Positions 13,006 through 23,400 of a stretch of 64,000 bases of DNA are shown one piece after another. The position numbers and the translations under genes are program-made. The notes beneath the pieces are model-generated. The model searched no databases. It worked only from the letters and a program-made list of their open reading frames with translations, and was not told the DNA's origin. The stretch's first letter is position 1. Each line of letters starts with the position of its first letter. Origin of the DNA: Eremophila alpestris peregrina (lineage: Eukaryota; Chordata; Aves; Passeriformes; Alaudidae); NCBI GenBank assembly GCA_009792885.1, contig WMCF01000016.1, forward strand, positions 13,001,848 through 13,065,847, in the 5' to 3' direction.

Positions 13006-16000
13006 ACTGATTTTAGCTTTGACCCAACTTTGAACAGGAATCTGAATCAAAAGACCTTCTAAATACTGTTCCAGAGTTAATTATTCCACGAATAATGAAA
13101 AACAGAGTTCTACAGTGGAAGACAGGAAGACTTTGTATAAAGGGGATGACAAGTGCTGGTTTCCAGAACCAGTTTTGTGGAGTCATTGGTGTCAAACACA
13201 AAAGTCTCAGTTCTTAGAGTATAATTAGAATTTTTTAATTCAGTATTACTATATTCAGAACAACATGAAGCAAAACTTGCACACTGTAGAGGAATGGTAT
13301 CAACAGGACATATAATCCATCACCTGCACAAAATGCAGAGAAGCCTGTCAAACCCACACTTTGAGAGCCCCAAGGAAAAACATTTTATGAGACTATTAGA
13401 AGCTCTTCCACCCTTTCCTAAAAACCTAAGAGGAATGCTTCAAGGAAATTATTGCCAGCCATACACATGAGAAACTTTACTAATCAAAATTCCATGGGAT
13501 CCACACATTAAGCCCTGATATTCTGAATGAATTAGACACACACACACTTCTCACTTTAAATCCCCAGTCTTATGATGCAGATTAGGCTACCTTATAGTTT
13601 GTTGATGGACCTGAGAACAATTTTTTCTTCATCTTTTACTTCCTCTGATGCTCTAAGAGCTCAATCTAGAGGGATAAACAGAAATAACTATCTCTAAGTG
13701 CCTCCTGTACTATAAAATTATTTGTGCAAAACATTTGGCATCAGGCTCAGAAGAAAACATTTCTCCCTAGACAATGTGCTCACTTAAAACCAGAAAGATT
13801 AAAATGAAAGCTAAATAAGGTGGTTCAGAAAGAGACAGGGAGAGAAACAAAGACAACAATAAAACGTGTCAAGAGAAGTAAAAGCAAAACACATGAGTAG
13901 GAGCAGGTACTTCAACAAAGAAAACACCTTCTAAGAGTTGGTAAATTTTTTTGATCACCCCAGTGAAATGCATTGGTTTAACTGCTTAGTTCAGGAATCT
14001 TGACAGACAGAAAATATGATTAAAAGAAATCCCTTGTCAAACTCTTTTGATGAAGAATCACTACAAGAACCTACATGCTTTGAAGACTCCATCCAACCAA
14101 CCAACCAGGCTCCACCCAATAAAAAACAAACTCCAGTGCAAACAATGCTTCAGGAAAACTCTTCTCAGGAATAGCAACAGTGAAGAACAAACTTGAACAA
14201 GTATCAGTTGTTGATAACAAAGCACTACAAGCTGTGGTAAGTTCATAAGGAATCAACCAGGAGTTTACATCTGATCATTTCCTTCTTTTTTACTGGGACA
14301 TCCCAGGGCCTTACAAGCCCCACTGAAGTTCCAGGGCACACTGCAACACCTCAAAGCTCACCCTGCTGCTCTCTTTTCATGGGGTTGTCAGACCTGAAGC
14401 CCAACAAGAAATGATCTGAGCAGTCTAAATCCTTTTCCAACAAGTTTAGTCTATTCTAGCTGACACATTTTTTCCTCTATAGTAAAGTGATATTTTAATA
14501 AGATCATTTGGTTTTGTGCTTAAAAGGGGAGGGGGAAACCAGCAAGTCTTCATCCAGCCTGGCCACCCTGCACAGCAGTGACAAGTGTGTTCATAACATG
14601 CTTCTGCTCTCAAGAGTGAAGGACACCCCAGCTGTGCTTTAAGGAGATACAGACACAAAGATTAATATCACATAGATAGAAATAAAGAAGAAATACAATT
14701 ACTGTTATTGATGATAGTCCAAAATAAGGCAGTTCAACAAAGTCTACATAATAGCCAGGAACCTGCAAGTTCCACACTATTCTAGGGTTTTCTCTCAGTA
14801 AAAAAAAACCCAATTAATTAAATAAATTGATAGCAGCAAAAACATTAATTCTTGTGTTTAAAGCCTGGTTCTTGTACCTCTACCATGGATATGGAGAACA
14901 AATTTTCATTGGCCCGTTTTTGACATGCTGGATGCAGAATGTGTACACTCATTTGTGATGGAGTGTCTTGAGCACTCACAATCCCCTCGTGTCTTATATT
15001 GTTGTCTTTAAAGTGGTGCACTGGTTATCATTTGTTACATGGCTGACTTCACCTGGAAAGTCCTGGGAGACCTGATATTTTCAGTAATTATGTGTCTGTA
15101 ATTAATCACTTCTGGAAAGGCTATCAAGACCCTTATCAACTTTTTTCCAACTATGATTTTAGAAGAAGTGTTTCTGCAAAAACTTCCTTTTTACATACAA
15201 ATCTTGCCATTATCTGATCACACAATCTAAGAAAGTACTTCAGCTTTACACACATTGACTTGGTGGGTGCTAAACCATGAAAACATTATATGCAAAAAAG
15301 CAAAATGGAACTTCACAAGAACTACATATTAATTGTTGTATTTCATTAAAACACGTCAGCGAAGTTTCTACAGAAACTAAAATACCACCTCCCCTATCAA
15401 TATATAATTAGTGTTGTAAAACGTGTTAGCACTTATTATCAGCAACAAAAAACTGTCCCCTACAGAACAGTAATGACATTTGAAAGTGTGGAGTATTGAT
15501 TAGCAGTTACTTAGGAGTGAATCACCACTACAATGCAGCATCTATTCATGCTCCACGTACCTTCACTGTCACGATAATTTGCATGGAGAGCAGCTCCCTT
15601 AACCTTGAAACGGAAGCATTTTCCAGTACAGGATGTGAAAACAAACAACCAGAAATGCATTAAGCAAGGGAATTAGCATTCTCTTCCTTTCAAGATCTGA
15701 TGTTTTCCAGTTGGATTGTCTGCTCGATAATCTTCATATTAGAAGACATTACTGGAAGTGTAATCACGTATCATGAACTTACTAATGCCATCTCATATTC
15801 CTCTTACACACTGGCAACAGAACTTTTTTTGCTTTCAATAATACAATCAAGAGGATCACTCTCTGCTTGCAAAATCCAGGAGGACACAGAACATACTGCA
15901 AAACAGAGAGTGCTGAAGGAAGGAAAGCATAAAATCAGCATTTCCTTTTAGACCAAGTGAAATCTAAAACATGATGTTTGATATTCAAGCTGTTTTGACT

Positions 16001-16716
16001 ACATTTCAAAACCATTACCAACACACACAAAAAAAATTGTTACTCCTGCAATAACATTCAAACAGGAGAGGAGAGTACAAATCACAGATCATTCAAGGTG
16101 CAGTTCTAACTTCACAGAAGAGGATGTTCCATTATCTCCAGAAAAGACAGGACTTAATAATAAAACAAAAGGCCAAAGGGTTTTTTTGTTATGGAGAAAG
16201 AGACAAGAAAGTATTCAAACTTTAATCAGACTAATCCTTTCCTCTACAGATCAACATACCACCTGAAAATTAGCAGGGAACCCACCAGGTTTTCCCACCA
16301 AATACATTAGTAGCATAACAATGTCTTTGATTTTTTTTATTCTTGAATAAAGTTAAAATATCTATCCAGAAGAATTTACACCTTTTTGTCTGCAGATAAC
16401 ATTAAATGTTTCAAAGCACTCTGAAATGTTCTGTACCTAGTTTGGCATGGGGAATAATCTTGTCATTCATGTAGCCCAAAGATCTGTAGGAATTAAAAGG
16501 GATGGAAATTCAAGCTCTGCAAGTTCCAAAACATTGTTTGCATTAATCATCAGAACTACACTGGCTTAAGATTCTCAAATGTATGTTTCTTTTATTTTCT
16601 AAGGTTTGATTGTAAGTCAGTGCTAGGAGACATATTTTACATAAACCAGACTTCAGGAATCCAAATTACAATGAATTAACCCTGAATACAGTTTTTGGTA
16701 AGCTCTACACCACTTC

Positions 16717-16856
16717 ATGTGGCTGGTGGGGTTTTGAATTTGGGCTTTGGGGTAGGTGTCAGGTTTGGTTGGTGGGGAGAAATGGGTTGTTGCTGTTGGT
16801 TTGGGGATTTTGCAGGGGGTGGTGGCATTCCCTTTGATGTGGTTTTTTGTATTTTT
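16717..16856 (+). repeat. T/G-rich low-complexity patch
   Basis: About 140 bp of the plus strand are almost devoid of C and consist of TTTGG, GGTTGG, TGGGG and TTTT blocks. There is no exact period. The minus-strand transcript would be C/A-rich here. It lies in intron 2. Confidence 0.8.
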
Positions 16857-19096
16857 TGATTTACAGCCATATATCTACAGATTTTATTGATAATTTTTCC
16901 CTATTTTTGAGTTAAAAATATATTGTTGTTGCTCAGCTGGCAAAAGTTTAAATTGATATCCAAAAAGTCAGTCCATGCCTATGCTTTAACCTGCATGTCT
17001 CAGTCCTACCTGAGCCTTCCTTCAAAGCAGTGGCTGCAGTGTCTCAGGCAAAGAAACAGCCTACAGAAACCAAAACCAACATAAGGCTGAATAATAGAAA
17101 GGCAATTAATGTCAAGATGATTGCACTAAACTTGCCTAAGAATTTAGGTCCCTATTATACAGTTTCAACTAAAGATAGATGTAAGATGTACTGTATGAAT
17201 CAGATCCACCAGCTGAATGCTAATTGATCTAAATCACCCCGTTATAATCATTTTGCACTGACATTTTCCACAGTTGCAAGGAACTACCAAGATGCAGCAC
17301 CCCATCCTAGTCAGGGGGATAAAATGCAATGCTGCATCTTTAAAAACAGGAATGCTCTCCTGACTGAGAAACCTGCTCTGAGAAAACAGTGATTGGAGAA
17401 CTCCCAACACGAGGAAGGATTTGTTGAAAGGAGCAGGCAGATGCAGACTCCAGCCTGCTGCTTCAGAGCAAGGCAGGCAGTGCTTGCATAACACCCAGGG
17501 CTCCAGCAGACTACTTACATAAGGAAAATCTGAGGGAGCCTTAAACAAGCTTCTCATCAGGAACAAACTGTTGTGGAAGGAGCAAGAAATTAAGGGTATT
17601 TTCACCCGGAAACCATTCCTACGTTTGCAATGAATAATATTGGCAGTTCAGGAGGAAATGAAGAATTATCAAAGCTCAGAATAATTTTTTTTAAAGAGTA
17701 GTCTCATCAAAAGGAGCCTGAGAAAGCACAGACCACGCTGCACTTCCACACAGACACTGCACTGATTTAAGAGCTTTATTGTATAACAGCAGCATTCCCC
17801 AAAGCCTCTTTTCCAAAACTATAATTGCAGCAGCTGAAGTGAATGTGTTCCTGGCACCTCACCCTTGCTTTGCATCCCATATTTGAATCCTGGCTTTGCC
17901 AGTGGGCTACAGTCACATTTGGTACAGGACCCACTAAGCATAGAGTGTTTACAAAAAAAATCCAAAATGCCAGAATTCAAATAAGACAGATGCCTTTTGA
18001 CAGTCTAAGGGAAAAAAAAGCACAACCTAAGAGAGAATTAAAATTAATTCTTAGGCCCCAGTAGTATTTGCTAAGTAGGTGAAGAGTATGAACATCTCTA
18101 CAGCACCAAGGAGCCTCTCCAAATCTATATGACAACTGTAAAACCTCCAGAAACCAGACAAATTAGGAATAATGCAGTCCTGTTTGCTTCTGGATGTTTT
18201 CTTGCACACTTAATGCTATTCCATCTCTTTGAAAGCAAGGAGTTGAACATCTTTTACATGCTAATTTTGCTTAAAATTTGATCATAATTTCTGAAATTAC
18301 TTACTGAACTGTTATTTTCTAAGCAATTTGAAGCATCTGTATTCCATCTAAAGTGGGTTTTGGGAAAAGTCATATATCCTAGATACTTCTTGGAGGTGTA
18401 ACAAAATACTTGGATAAGATGATCATAATGATATAAAATGATGGAACGTTCAATTAAGATTTGGGAAGCTGTGGATTAAAAAAATTACTTTCAAAAAGCA
18501 ACCAAAATATTCTTACACATCTTTTACAAATTGCAGAGGACACCAGAGGCTGGTCAAGCATTTGATGTTCAAAGTACAGCAAGACCATAAGAATTGCAGT
18601 AACTCCATCAATAGTCACAACTGTAAACCAGCAAAAAATTTCTTTACTGAGTATCTCACATGAATTAATTTGCTCAATGAAATTTTAGTGTGGGTCAAAT
18701 GACTCAATGTGCAAAACATTTGGGCAGTAGAGACTGTCAATCACACCTCGACTGTGAGCACATCCCTTTGAAAGCAGCACTCACTGAGGGCTGCCAAAAT
18801 GAATCAAGTAACCTTTACATTAATTTTTCATTTAGCAAGCCTGTATTAAGCTAAATGGCACTCCAAAGCAGTTGACAGTTGAGGAATCTCTACTGTCCAG
18901 ATCCATAATCATGCCCACATTTTATATCTTCACTTGTTTAAGGATGCTTAATTCATAATCAGGAAATGTGGGCTCCTCCGGTAATATCAGAAGTCTCACT
19001 GCTTCTAAAAGTGGAATCTTGACTTTAAAATGACATGGATTCTGATCACCCAGAGCTCACAGTAAATACCAAACATATTCTTGATGCCTGGCTAGT

Positions 19097-19114
19097 GGGG
19101 AGGGAGGGGGTGGG
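19097..19114 (+). other. G-quadruplex motif with 1-nt loops
   Basis: GGGGAGGGAGGGGGTGGG: four G runs of at least three with single-base loops, the arrangement expected to give the most stable quadruplexes. It lies in CACNA2D3 intron 2 on the template strand. Confidence 0.75.
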
Positions 19115-21212
19115 CAAAAAAGGCATTTGTATTTAGAGCCCTCCTGTGCTATCACCTCCTTAACTGTTGTGACAACCTCTGGCACTGACTTGGCAAGTTG
19201 AAAACACTTGCAGATCTGGAAGTTTGGTGTGTTTCTATTCACACACACTTACAGAAGAAATATACTTTATAACAATACAAAAAAAAGCACGTGCTAAAGT
19301 CATCTGTCATCAGGCTCAGTTGCCACAATCAACACCAGGATACAGCAAGCTTAAATGGACAGAGACATTTTGGAATTCCAAATAAAAGAAAAAGCAACTG
19401 ACATCTTATAAAAACTACTGTACCAGAAGGAAGAAAAAAACCCAAACCAATAGAGTATGTGACAGAGGAATAAAAATGCTCTAAATACCTGTCAAACCTA
19501 CATTTTATCTTTTCTCTTTCATTAAATAATCAAATATAATAGAAACAACAAAGAAAAACAGAATAGCTTGGAAAGAACGTACACTGTCCACCTTCAAGCA
19601 CGGGAGCACTGGCTAGTGAAACAGAAAGGATGCTGATGAAAAGGTAAAATGAATAGCTTCCAATTACCTACAATTATACCCGCCAATAGGAAGCAATCTT
19701 GCTACTTCAGAGGGAAGGAATGCATTAGAGCAGGGATGACAGCAGCATCTACTATGAGGAAGGGAAGGAGGATTAAGGATTCCATCCTGGCTCTTTGTGG
19801 GTTTTAGTATGATTGCCACACACGGTACATTCCATATTCCTCCAGCTCAGTCCTGGGCAGGTTTCATCTCTAAAGCCATTCCTGCGCAAAAATGGCTGCA
19901 CATGGAACAGCTCCAAAGTGAAAGAAAGATATTTGTTTGTTATAGCCCAATAAAACAAAAAATTAAAGCTTTTTAATAATACTTGATTACAAACTAATCA
20001 AAACTGAACGCTCCATCTGCTTTATAAATTTAAGGTGTTCCTTAAAAAACAGTGACAATGAAAGACTACACAGACTTGAAAGAATGTGAGCTGGAAGTAT
20101 AATAAATATTGAGTGTCCAGATTTTCATAATAAAATGAAAGTTTGCCCAACATATTGAAGTGAAGCCATTTAAAGGCCTTGAAAGGCAGTAAGAGACCGC
20201 AAATATTTTTGTTCTTAATAGCTTTGTTATTTTCGCTTACTGAAATTCATGTTTTACAGTCCTGGGTATACAAATCTGAAAAGAGAAGCTGCTAAAGAAC
20301 TCAGATGTCTTTAGTAATTACTAAAGCCAGTTGCTTTCATTTTAAAGGCTAGCACAAGCTTTTTATTTCAGCTGCTACACGTACTGTTATATAATTTCAC
20401 ACATATATAAGCCTTTCGAAATAAATGCTACAAGCTCAAGGAATAATTTCCTTCACAATCAGGCAAAAGATAAAATTAGTGTTACTCAGAACTAAAAATC
20501 ATGTCTACAAAAAAATCAGCAGAAATTTAATGTATGGGTTGAATGACTGGTTTTGATCGGTGAATGTCTCAATGTTTTTCTGTTTGCATATTGCATTTTG
20601 AGAATCACATGTTAAATGCCCCAAAATAGCAGTTTCAATCTAATATATTCCTCTACGTATTTTTTTTTTTGGTTGCAAAAATAAACTGTCCACAATACTG
20701 AAGTTTACTATAGGTTGCATATTTAAATTAAACCGAGTCCTTGATATATATACCTAATACTCAAATCTGCTTTTTCATTACCCTCTGCCCCAATTATGTG
20801 GACTTAGACTAATTTCTCAAGTTTTTGCTATACTTCACTACCTTATTACCCAGCTGTGCAGCTGAGCAAGGAGATAACCACATTCATTCCTCTTATCTGT
20901 AATGATGTAATACATCTCAGCCCTGGGTTGAGATGATTGGGGGAATAATGGCATTGTACAAACTGCAGAGATGACAAACAACAGTGCAGCCTCCTTCTCC
21001 TGATCCAGGGCATTGTGTACACACAGCCCAGGCTGCAAACAATGCAATATGCACTAATTCTGCTCCTTGAAGGAACTTCACATTTTTCATAAGAAACAGC
21101 TGTTTCTGCACAGAAACAACAGCATCACAATGCAGCAACCAGACTAAACACCCACAGCCTGGGCTGAAGCCTAGGCTACAAGAAATAAGTGTTGGAGTTC
21201 ACTTTCCAATGG

Positions 21213-21228
21213 AAAAAAAAAAAAAAAA
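21213..21228. repeat. A16 homopolymer in intron 2
   Basis: Sixteen consecutive A lie about 210 bp inside intron 2 from the exon 2 donor. There is no adjacent retrotransposon signature, so this looks like a simple repeat and not an insertion tail. Confidence 0.95.
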
Positions 21229-21437
21229 GTCATCCAAACAGAAAAATATCAGGTTAAGCAAGAACTCTACAGATAGTGCAGTGCAATGCAAAGAGCCATC
21301 AGGGACTAGTATGCAATACAAAAATAGCTCTTGGACTAAAGCACACACAGCACTGGTTTCCTGGTTATTTAAAAAATTAAATCTGCCTCCATTTTCTCTG
21401 TTAAAACCTTCCTTGTTACAACCAAAGAAATCCTTAC

Positions 21438-21519
21438 CTTTTGTAGGAGCTGGGAACCTGAGTATTTGGCTGCAATAGATTTGATCTCTCCACCAAATGC
21501 TGAGGCCCAGAGCTTTACA
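21438..21519 (-). CDS. CACNA2D3: CACNA2D3 coding exon 2
   Basis: This is the second coding exon of alpha-2/delta-3, 82 nt long. On the minus strand the acceptor is a T17 tract followed by CCTTCACAG (AG at 21521-21520), and the donor is AAAG|GTAAGG (GT at 21437-21436). The first base completes a Val codon with the last two bases of exon 1. The next 27 codons read VKLWASAFGG, then EIKSIAAKYSGSQLLQK, a nearly invariant segment of vertebrate alpha-2/delta-3 at the mature N terminus, ahead of the VWA domain. The exon ends on a codon boundary. Since 82 is not a multiple of 3, skipping it would shift the frame. The next expected segment (starting KYKEYEK in mammals) was not found to the left, so exon 3 lies outside the window. 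Confidence 0.96.
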
Positions 21520-22137
21520 CTGTGAAGGAAAAAAAAAAAAAAAAAGAGACAGGAAGAAATGTAATACACATGTCATAGCAAGCAACAGAGACTGTAACAG
21601 CTTCAGCTGCACTCGGAAGGATCCCAGCAATTTTGCATTAGAGAGCTCACTGAGGAACCTAAGCACAGCAAAAGATCAGTGAAGCTGTACAAGTACAAGC
21701 ACAAACTAGACCCTGTGCTAAGGTAAGGCCTCTGATATGAAACTACCAACCTGAAGTATTAAAATTTAAGGAATTAACTAGTACAGAAACGTGCTTTGGC
21801 ACAACATGACACACATCCATTGAAAGGAAAACAGCAGATAAAACGGCAAAACAGTTCTGAATGATAAATTCCCACATGAGAAAGAGTTAACAGCATCAAT
21901 TTCAGTAAATGCAAGCACTTAAAACTCAGTGGCCACATACTCCTCCAACACATGCTCCTACAATAAAATCAAAGTAGTGCCAAGCACCCTGGAGACAACC
22001 ACTTTAAACACAGCTGACAGAGGAACAAAGGTGCCCTGGAACAGTCAAATATCTGCAATACAAAAACAGGAGAACTTGAGCAGCCAAGTTCTCATCCTTG
22101 AACGTGGTCCTGAGAGGAATAGCATGAAAGCACTTAC
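21520..22137 (-). other. CACNA2D3: CACNA2D3 intron 1
   Basis: This is the 618-bp intron between coding exons 1 and 2, inferred from a consensus GTAAGT donor and a polypyrimidine plus CAG acceptor on the minus strand. It is AT-rich with no ORF or repeat of note apart from the 17-base homopolymer next to the acceptor. It splits a Val codon after its second base. Confidence 0.93.
21529..21545 (-). repeat. A17/T17 homopolymer in the exon 2 polypyrimidine tract
   Basis: Seventeen consecutive A on the plus strand are a T17 run on the transcribed strand, starting 10 nt upstream of the exon 2 boundary. It is the main polypyrimidine tract of the acceptor. A homopolymer this long is prone to slippage in replication and in sequencing. 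Confidence 0.95.
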
Positions 22138-22256
22138 ACTGACAAGGGGATCTGCTGCTCCGATCCAACCACATCCACTAAGGCTGTGTTAAAAGCTGTC
22201 CAGAAGATAAAGGAAAAACCCCCAAAAGCCCGAAGAAGATTCAGGTTCTCTGGCAT
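22138..22256 (-). CDS. CACNA2D3: CACNA2D3 coding exon 1 (signal peptide exon), partial gene
   Basis: This is the first coding exon of the calcium channel alpha-2/delta-3 subunit, an extracellular, membrane-anchored auxiliary protein that promotes trafficking and synaptic function of high-voltage-activated calcium channels. On the minus strand an ATG at 22256 opens 39 codons plus 2 nt, then an AGT|GTAAGTG splice donor (GT at 22137-22136). The protein starts MPENLNLLR, continues with a hydrophobic core (roughly residues 10-30, rich in F, W, A, V) and ends DVVGSEQQIPLS. The SEQQIPLS end, and its continuation into exon 2, matches vertebrate alpha-2/delta-3 as I remember it. The hydrophobic stretch fits a signal peptide with cleavage somewhere in the ALVDVVGS segment. 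An in-frame TAA lies about 100 nt upstream with no other in-frame ATG between, which supports this start; A is at -3. The signal region differs from the Ala-rich human version, so the start is a little less certain than the 3' end of the exon. Confidence 0.92.
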
Positions 22257-22404
22257 TGTGCCTCTCTGTGCCTGAGAAGGTTTGGGGAAATTCAAGTGAA
22301 GCTGAGTGCAGCAGCAGTGGGGTTTTGCTTCTAAAAGCTTCTTTTCCCCCCACTCTTACCCCCTTCCCCTAGAAGGGGACACTGGAACACTGGAAAAGAA
22401 AAAT

Positions 22405-22422
22405 TCACAGCTCCATCCTCAT
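22405..22422 (-). other. minimal upstream ORF (MRMEL)
   Basis: A minus-strand ATG at 22422 gives five codons then TGA, ending about 150 nt before the CACNA2D3 start. Such very short uORFs commonly permit reinitiation downstream. No function is shown here. Confidence 0.4.
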
Positions 22423-22493
22423 TGCTCCAAAGAATGACCCTCTCTGAGAGATGGAAGGAGCAGACCAGAAGCGAAGCTCTAATGACTTGAAAA

Positions 22494-22550
22494 CTATTGT
22501 GTCCCTGGTAACAGCAAAGCGTTTTCCAGCACTACTGCAGCCACTTGCAT
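22494..22550 (-). other. upstream ORF, 18 codons
   Basis: A minus-strand ATG at 22550 reads MQVAAVVLENALLLPGTQ and stops at TAG (22496-22494). It lies about 240 nt ahead of the CACNA2D3 start and would be met first by scanning ribosomes if the leader is unspliced. Confidence 0.4.
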
Positions 22551-22686
22551 GTAGTTCTTTACAACTCCGCAGTCAGCAGTGTGCTGAAGTTACTTCAGTG
22601 ACCTACTGCTGCTCCAAAGTGCCCTTAGCAGCCAGAAAGCAGACTATTGATTCCAACTGGGGAGGCTGTCTTCTTGCAATTACCGC

Positions 22687-22755
22687 TCACTTTGCCAATG
22701 GAAAGCTGCCTAGAGTTCTCCTTTCCCTCGCCGATAACCTGCAGCCTTCATCCAT
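22687..22755 (-). other. upstream ORF, 22 codons
   Basis: In the likely CACNA2D3 leader, an ATG at 22755 opens MDEGCRLSARERRTLGSFPL (plus 2 residues) and ends in TGA at 22687. A second ATG four bases downstream (22751) opens an overlapping 13-codon frame. Whether these are transcribed depends on the start site. Confidence 0.4.
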
Positions 22756-22805
22756 CCCAGATCAAGGCAGGCAGCGCACTGCTTCAGCGGAGCGGCAGCA
22801 GCAGC

Positions 22806-22813
22806 CTTTTAAA
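22806..22813 (-). promoter_or_regulatory. TATA-like box, minus strand
   Basis: The minus strand reads CG-TTTAAAAG-GC on the CACNA2D3-proximal edge of the CpG island. A start site 25-30 nt downstream would fall near 22776-22783, giving a leader of about 520 nt. There is no clear initiator at that spot. Confidence 0.35.
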
Positions 22814-22968
22814 CGGGATAGCGCCGAGACCGAGAGGCAGGCACAGGAGGAGCCGGGCCAGAGGGAGGGCACGGCAAAAGCACACAAAGTCTGGAGGAGC
22901 CGAAAGTGTACTTGAGCCCTTCCAGGGAGGCGAGAAGAGAGCGCTGCACATTGCCGGGGGCTGAGCTT

Positions 22969-22999
22969 GGGAGGGCTCGGCGGGGGCGGGGGCGCGGGG
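22969..22999 (+). other. G-quadruplex motif in the promoter
   Basis: Plus-strand G runs GGGAGGG, GGGGG, GGGGG and GGGG are separated by loops of 1-6 nt, meeting the usual four-run criterion. Since the gene is on the minus strand, the G-rich strand here is the template strand. Confidence 0.6.
22982..22992. promoter_or_regulatory. GC box (Sp/KLF-type site)
   Basis: GGGGGCGGGGG in the CpG island is a canonical Sp1/KLF recognition core, about 170 bp upstream of the TATA-like box in CACNA2D3 orientation. Confidence 0.55.
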
Positions 23000-23147
23000 C
23001 CGCGCACACCCACCGGAGAGAGAGAGGTTCAGGCAGGGCACAGCCGCATGACGAGCACCTGTCTGTCTGTCACACAGCCCGGAGAGGCGAGAGCAGCTCG
23101 GAGCCCAGCGCCGTGCGGGGACCGGAGCATCCCGCCCGCGGCGCCGC

Positions 23148-23214
23148 ACCGGGCCGGGGACAGGAGAGCGGCGGTACCGGGCCGGGGACAGGAGAGCGGC
23201 GGTACCGGGCCGGG
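23148..23214. repeat. 28-bp tandem repeat, about 2.4 copies, in CpG island
   Basis: The unit ACCGGGCCGGGGACAGGAGA (first 20 of 28 bases) recurs at 23148 and 23176, and a partial third copy starts at 23204. Copies are identical over the aligned length. Each contains GCGGCGGTACC and is CpG-dense. Confidence 0.95.
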
Positions 23215-23400
23215 CAGCATCGCCCGGCCCCGGCCCCGGCCTCCGGTCAGGCTCGCACGTTTAATCGAGCCGCGGGGAGCTCGTCCTTGTGCATAAAGGA
23301 GCGTTCGCTGCTTCCTCCCACGCCGGAGCACTGCAGCGAGTCGCTCTCCGAGAGCTCGGGACCGGCAAAGGCTTATGAATGGAAAGAAATGCAGCATAAG

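Larger units (their letters stand above)
1..21437 (-). other. CACNA2D3: CACNA2D3 intron 2, partial (3' part outside window)
   Basis: Everything left of the exon 2 donor is intron 2 of the minus-strand gene, since no segment matching exon 3 could be found. The DNA is AT-rich with frequent stops in all frames. It contains two CR1 fragments (about 6.9 and 12.9 kb), a 26-bp minisatellite (12.7 kb), a (TA)n run (9.65 kb), a T/G-rich patch (16.7-16.86 kb) and a G-quadruplex motif (19.1 kb). Elsewhere I see only unique non-coding sequence. Short open frames here carry no recognisable domain and no codon-like composition. Confidence 0.85.
22257..22780 (-). other. CACNA2D3: probable 5' leader (5'UTR) of CACNA2D3
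   Basis: This is the stretch between the start codon and the CpG-island core on the minus strand. It contains no in-frame coding extension: a TAA closes the frame about 100 nt upstream of the ATG. It has several upstream ATGs with short ORFs. A possible small spliced segment exists (donor-like GGG|GTAAGAG near 22366; acceptor-like CTTCTCAG ending at 22272), so the leader may be partly removed by splicing. The 5' boundary is only a guess, from a TATA-like box at 22806-22813. Confidence 0.5.
22760..23400. promoter_or_regulatory. CACNA2D3: CpG-island promoter of CACNA2D3
   Basis: This is the only GC- and CpG-rich block in an otherwise AT-rich, CpG-depleted window. It starts about 500 bp upstream of the CACNA2D3 start codon, where a vertebrate promoter is expected. 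It contains GC boxes (GGGGGCGGGGG, 22982-22992), a minus-strand TATA-like box (22806-22813), a G-quadruplex motif and a 28-bp tandem repeat. CpG-island promoters are often bidirectional, so a divergent plus-strand transcript is possible but unproven. Confidence 0.85.

Noticed and set aside
14400..14460. Sequence vaguely like a CR1 3' end (gatctgagcag…ccttttccaac)
   Set aside because: Too short and diverged, and the terminal repeat is not convincing.
17234..17605. 123-codon minus-strand open frame in intron 2
   Set aside because: No recognisable domain, no flanking splice sites judged credible, and no resemblance to alpha-2/delta-3.
1..21437. Exon 3 of CACNA2D3 (expected KYKEYEK… segment)
   Set aside because: Read for it on the minus strand by eye and did not find it. 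A tblastn of the protein against the window would settle this.
22451..22915. 154-codon plus-strand open frame
   Set aside because: It is antisense to the CACNA2D3 leader and promoter, with no domain and no splice context.
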